64,000 bases of DNA, taken from CABQCM01 sp965145485 (GTDB lineage: Bacteria > Bacillota > Clostridia > Oscillospirales > Acutalibacteraceae). Shown here piece by piece: positions 61,068 to 64,000 of this stretch. The position numbers and the translations under genes are program-made. Each line of letters opens with the position of its first letter. The first letter of the stretch is position 1. The notes under the pieces are model-generated. The model ran no database searches. It had not been told where the DNA came from and was given only the letters and a program-made list of their open reading frames with translations. The DNA is taken from NCBI GenBank assembly GCA_965145485.1, contig CBCTCU010000003.1:1-64000 (forward strand), in the 5' to 3' direction.

Positions 61068-61083
61068 CTTTTTAACGGGTACT

Positions 61084-61735
61084 TTATGCCCGTTCAAATG
61101 GTACGCCGCAGTCGCCGCATACCACGTTGACTTCCCTCGTGGCGCGGATAATAGTGCCGCACTCCGGGCAGACATATTTGATACTGCGGTTCTTGCTGGT
61201 CTGGCGGCCTCCCTTTACGGTTGTGGTTTCCTCGCTGCCGTCGTCGGAGGTCGTCGTGACTTCCAGCAGAGTCTGGCGGCTGGCGGTAATGTCCGCCATT
61301 CCGGGCTGTTCGGCCAGCCATGCGGCGGTATCGTCGGTCAGAGTCGTTACCGTCCAGCCATAGCGTTTGTCCTTTTCTATATGAAGCCCGTGGGCTTCGG
61401 CAGTGGCCTTGAATTTGGTGTTGTGGTAATACCCGTTGTTGCTCACGTCCTGAATATCATGGGTGAGATTGTAGAGGTGCGCCATCTCGTGGAGCATGGT
61501 TGCCCGCCACCTCTGCGATGGGCCGGTCGATGTACTCGGCGCAGATGTTGATTTCCCGGAAAGCCTCGTCCCGATCCTTCCAGATTTCATACACGCTGCA
61601 CCAGCCATAAGCTCCGCGTCCGCCGTCGGGCGATACGGTGATGGCCGGGCGGGTCAGCTCCCCGCCATAAAAATGCTGGTTAAACAGGTCGAACATTTCC
61701 TCGGCTTTTCTTACGATTTCAGAGATTTGCAGCAT
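61084..61735 (-). pseudogene. SprT-like zinc metalloprotease gene with frameshift
   Basis: Two overlapping frames make one protein. The first (ATG 61735) gives LQISEIVRKAEEMFDLFNQHFYGGELTRPAI and continues to EYIDRPIAEV. The second carries ATMLHEMAHLYN, a HExxH zinc site, and a C-terminal zinc ribbon with CPEC and CGDC. They join only if one base of the C-run at 61503-61505 (GGG on the coding strand) is removed. With that single change the gene is intact at ~217 residues. It is therefore a recent mutation or a sequencing slip in a homopolymer. SprT-like ribbons of this sort are common in phage and conjugative elements. Confidence 0.8.
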
Positions 61736-61860
61736 GATGGCGTCCTCCTTAAAGATTATGTTTTGCTTTCTGTGAGTCACAGCTTACGCATCACTAGTGA
61801 AAAAGCAAGCTGGCAAAGCGTCCAAACATATCTTTTATTTTTCAAGAAGAACAGAAAATG

Positions 61861-61880
61861 ACCCCCGCCGAAGCGGGAGC
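61861..61880 (-). terminator. Hairpin after the 96-residue gene
   Basis: Short stem ACCCCCGC/GCGGGAGC with one mismatch and a 4-nt loop, followed on the minus strand by a T-rich stretch. Confidence 0.45.
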
Positions 61881-61893
61881 CATCTGCTGGATT

Positions 61894-62184
61894 TTAGCCT
61901 TGCCAAAAATGCTGAAATCCTGCGGCGTTATATATTTGGTTTAATAGCTCGCCCCGAAAGTCTCCGTTCACGTCGAGAACTTCGTCGAGTGCCAGGGATA
62001 TGATCGAGCAAAAGTCCAGCTCCTCCTCATCGGAGCTGATGCCGTTGGTAAAATAATGTTCGCCGTCTTCCAGTATGCGTTTGGCTAGCTTGGCGTTAGT
62101 GTAGCCTTTTTTCATGGGAAGTGCTCTCAAAATAAATCGCAATAAGGTGGGGAAATATTTATCCATCATGTGATTGCCCCACAT
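61894..62184 (-). CDS. Hypothetical protein of mobile region
   Basis: A 96-residue (or 90-residue, from the ATG at 62166) protein with no recognised family. It contains RFILRALPMKKGYTNAKLAKRIL and an acidic SSDEEELDFCSIISL helix. Its 5' end overlaps the recombinase fragment on the opposite strand by 15 bp, suggesting an element junction there. Confidence 0.5.
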   Translation of the reverse strand: MWGNHMMDKYFPTLLRFILRALPMKKGYTNAKLAKRILEDGEHYFTNGISSDEEELDFCSIISLALDEVLDVNGDFRGELLNQIYNAAGFQHFWQG

Positions 62185-62829
62185 GAAGCACTCATACCAT
62201 CTGATGTTTGGCTGAAATGCCGGAAGAAGCTAATGACGAATAAGACTTTTCAGCAAGGCCGGAAACCGAAAAACACATGGCTTGCCGGAAAAGTCAAATG
62301 CGGGCGTTGTGGATATGCCTTGAAAGCAACCCATGTGCCAAACAGTCCGGGATATTTCCGCTGTACAAAACGGACGGAAAATAAGGGCTGTCCGGGATGT
62401 GGTAAAATCCACAAGACTGAATTGGAGGAATTTATCTTCAATGCCATGCGGGCAAGGTTTAAGAATTTTCAAGTCCGGCATGATAAAGAGGAAAAAGCAA
62501 ATCCGAAACTAACCGCCTATCAGATTGAGCTTGCACAGGTCGAAGCTGAAATTGAAAAACTGCTTGATACACTGACCGGAGCCAATGCAACACTGCTTGC
62601 CTATGCCAACAAAAAAATTGAAGAACTGGACACTCGCCGCCAGACCATTTCAAAGGCGATTGCAGAATTGTCCGTTGAAACAATGTCTCCCCAGAAGGAA
62701 CAGGAGCTTTCCTATTATCTTGACCACTGGGACAGCATTGAATTTGACGACAAGAGAAAAGCCGCTGACGGCCTGATTATTTCAATCAAAGCAACCAGCG
62801 ACCATGTCAAAGTAGAGTGGAAAATCTGA
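62170..62829 (+). pseudogene. C-terminal fragment of a large serine recombinase
   Basis: Residues 1-20 (APHEALIPSDVWLKCRKKL) match the hinge that follows the recombinase core, then a zinc ribbon with CGRCGYALKA and C-T-K-R...GCPGCGKIH, and a long coiled coil to the end. The N-terminal resolvase domain with the catalytic Ser, and the recombinase domain, are missing; there is no room for them upstream. The frame is therefore a truncated relic of an integrase/transposase of the TnpX/TndX type. There is no clear ribosome binding site before the GTG. Confidence 0.85.
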
Positions 62830-62929
62830 ACACTCTGGATTGCGCCACTCTACTTACTTTCAAATCTAACATTTCTTTTTAATCTTGTTTGTACCCCTTG
62901 TACACCGATGCTTCCAATATATTATTACA

Positions 62930-63049
62930 ATGAATTCGGACCAGATTCCATACGATTATTTGCCAAAAGAATTTGATATTGAATCAATGATTGTTCTTCC
63001 TCGTTTAACCGACACAGACGACGGAGGATTATTCGGATTCCGCTTTTAA
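62930..63049 (+). CDS. Possible 39-residue ORF or gene fragment
   Basis: Open frame opening MNSDQIPYDYLPKEF and ending DGGLFGFRF. It has no Shine-Dalgarno and no match I recognise. Most likely the tail of a lost mobile-element gene. Confidence 0.2.
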   Translation: MNSDQIPYDYLPKEFDIESMIVLPRLTDTDDGGLFGFRF

Positions 63050-63094
63050 TTTTTAATTTGAAAGAGTATGTCCTACTTTTTATAAGTTAAAATG

Positions 63095-63127
63095 GGCAAG
63101 AGATTTTAAATCTCTTGCCCGCTTTTT
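63095..63127. terminator. Terminator between mobile-region units
   Basis: Perfect 13-bp stem GGGCAAGAGATTT/AAATCTCTTGCCC with a minimal loop, then GCTTTTT on the plus strand. Confidence 0.75.
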
Positions 63128-63128
63128 G

Positions 63129-63560
63129 TTACAACCCCGTATGGCAGTTACCCTTTTTACAGTTTGTTGATACTGTTTTATGAGTAGTTACCCTCAGCTT
63201 GACGGTTTCTTTTTCGCTCTTTTCGTCCTCATCGTCGCTCCCGACGCTCAGGGATCGCAGCGGGTCGTCGCGCAGATAATGCATCGCCTCTGCATACACG
63301 CCATCGTGGGAAATTCTGCGGTCAAAGTTACGCTTCCCTTTGGAATTAACGCAGATGGTTTCTCTTGCATCGGTCAGTTCCAGCTCACAGCCGCCGAGTA
63401 TGGCGTCGCTCATGGCTTGTACTGTCTCCGGATAGCCGCCCAGGCGGATGGCTACAAGAGAATGTTCCTTATCGTATATCACCATGTCGGAATAATTCGT
63501 CAGGCCGATCTTTTCTTTTCCGCTTTTGCATGATACACGAATCAGGGGTGGGGTTGGCAC
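63129..63560 (-). CDS. Hypothetical protein of mobile region behind tandem leader terminators
   Basis: A 143-residue protein from GTG 63560, with AAAGGA 12 nt upstream; in between lies a tiny ATG...TAA frame. It begins MPTPPLIRVSCKSGKEK and contains LVAIRLGGYPETVQAMSDAILGGCELEL and an acidic stretch SVGSDDEDEKSEKE. The N-terminal half looks like a compact beta domain; no function is recognised. It is read from a strong promoter at 63780-63808, but two intrinsic terminators lie in the leader. Confidence 0.6.
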   Translation of the reverse strand: MPTPPLIRVSCKSGKEKIGLTNYSDMVIYDKEHSLVAIRLGGYPETVQAMSDAILGGCELELTDARETICVNSKGKRNFDRRISHDGVYAEAMHYLRDDPLRSLSVGSDDEDEKSEKETVKLRVTTHKTVSTNCKKGNCHTGL

Positions 63561-63601
63561 TGTTTACATCAGTCCTTTCATGATTTAAGATATCTATATA
63601 A

Positions 63602-63648
63602 ACAAAAAAAGACCGCACCAATTCCCAATCAGGGAAAATGATGCGGCC
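63602..63648 (-). terminator. Leader terminator 1 (proximal to gene)
   Basis: Long stem GACCGCA...TGCGGCC with a 5-nt loop, followed on the minus strand by a run of seven T, 40 bp before the gene at 63560. Confidence 0.8.
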
Positions 63649-63681
63649 TTTGTTTGCACGCTGGGATTTATTCCTGAATAA

Positions 63682-63721
63682 ACAAAAAGGCCGGAACTAT
63701 CTTATACAGATAATTCCGACC
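63682..63721 (-). terminator. Leader terminator 2 (proximal to promoter)
   Basis: Fourteen-base arms starting GGTCGGAA and ending TTCCGGCC on the minus strand, with two G-U pairs, 5-nt loop and TTTTT tail. It lies about 55 nt after the predicted transcription start. Confidence 0.8.
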
Positions 63722-63779
63722 ATGTATCTCATACCAAAGCCCCGGATGGGGACAATTACTCACACCTAAGAACAAACTA

Positions 63780-63808
63780 ATTATACTATATTTTGTATTT
63801 ATTGTCAA
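63780..63808 (-). promoter_or_regulatory. Strong promoter in mobile region
   Basis: Minus strand -35 TTGACA (63803-63808), 17-bp spacer, -10 TATAAT (63780-63785), perfect consensus. Confidence 0.9.
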
Positions 63809-63827
63809 GCAAAACACAAAATATAGA

Positions 63828-64000
63828 TTATCTTTGATTGCCTTTACTCAGTTCTTTTATGATCTGATGAACACTTGCCAGCTGTTCGTGATTTAAAGCC
63901 TTCAAATCGGACATAATATTACGGAGTTCTTCCGGCTCTGGGTTGTCAAGGGCGAAAAATTCTTCCGGCGTGATCTCCAGGTATTCACAGATATAAAAGA
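63828..64000 (-). CDS. XRE-type regulator, partial (cut by window end)
   Basis: The last 57 codons of a gene reading leftward. They end the HTH domain with FYICEYLEITPEEFFALD and continue with a helix ALNHEQLASVHQIIKELSKG before TAA. This C-terminal form is typical of small XRE regulators of conjugative elements. The start lies beyond the window. Confidence 0.7.
   Translation of the reverse strand, partial: FYICEYLEITPEEFFALDNPEPEELRNIMSDLKALNHEQLASVHQIIKELSKGNQR

Overview
The window looks like chromosomal DNA of an anaerobic, spore-forming Firmicute, most likely a Clostridia member of the Oscillospiraceae/Ruminococcaceae type. The evidence is an alpha/beta SASP, a spore photoproduct lyase, an exosporium-type collagen-like protein, HrcA/CIRCE heat-shock control, a dockerin-bearing secreted protein, indolepyruvate:ferredoxin oxidoreductase, strong AAGGAGG-type ribosome binding sites and several TTG starts. 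Most of the window is GC-rich, so long open frames lie antisense to dnaK, glmS, iorA, pyrB and rmuC. Two stretches differ: 1-3250 (MerR regulator and aldo/keto reductase, AT-rich) and 60.7-64 kb (mobile-element debris next to a tRNA-Leu).

Layout. 0.2-3.0 kb: MerR regulator with a 19-bp-spacer promoter, tRNA-Arg, tRNA-Leu, aldo/keto reductase. 3.3-3.9 kb: hsp20 under a CIRCE-overlapped promoter. 4.0-9.2 kb: ilvB-ilvN with a structured leader, an ABC exporter and a GT4 glycosyltransferase. 9.4-12.5 kb: SASP, Gfo/Idh/MocA dehydrogenase, a 54-residue protein, and a secreted CHAP-ricin-dockerin protein. 12.6-15.1 kb: pyrB-trxA-ilvE on the minus strand; PyrB carries a PyrI-type zinc tail. 15.4-18.0 kb: DUF3298 protein, YeiH-type transporter, small membrane protein. 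18.3-25.2 kb: a decayed dnaJ fragment, rmuC, then hrcA-grpE-dnaK-dnaJ (minus) with CIRCE upstream. 25.5-28.7 kb: tRNA-Thr, tRNA-Asp, rlmH, a WalJ-like hydrolase, murA. 28.8-33.2 kb: a PaaK-like ligase, iorA, iorB and a double-ACT protein, a coherent aryl-pyruvate to aryl-acetate module. 33.2-36.0 kb: ABC-F ATPase and HAD phosphatase. 36.7-39.4 kb: dinB with a LexA-type box and a small partner gene, then an SRAP (YedK/HMCES) gene. 39.6-44.2 kb: GNAT protein plus a BtrH-like protein, MATE exporter, second Gfo/Idh/MocA dehydrogenase. 44.3-47.3 kb: ACT regulator-hom-lysC operon. 47.7-51.4 kb: AI-2E transporter, glmS and a beta-helix acyltransferase. 52-55.2 kb: DUF2461 protein, then divergent collagen-like protein and spore photoproduct lyase. 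55.6-59.9 kb: LolD/MacB-like ATPase with a 1155-residue FtsX permease containing a very long coiled coil. 60.2-64 kb: XRE regulator, tRNA-Leu(CAG), frameshifted SprT-like gene, truncated large serine recombinase, a gene behind two tandem leader terminators, and a second XRE regulator cut by the window edge.

How they fit together. IlvBN, IlvE, LysC, Hom and the ACT proteins cover branched-chain and aspartate-family amino acid synthesis. HrcA appears to control its own operon and the unlinked hsp20 through CIRCE sites. GlmS and the beta-helix protein feed UDP-GlcNAc, which MurA uses. DinB, its partner and YedK are DNA-damage functions. No CRISPR array, rRNA operon or obvious new defence island was seen. 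The most unusual items are the PyrB-zinc-tail fusion, the dnaJ relic beside the live dnaJ, the serine in place of the SplB hydrogen-donor cysteine, the coiled-coil FtsX exporter and the double-terminator leader in the mobile region.
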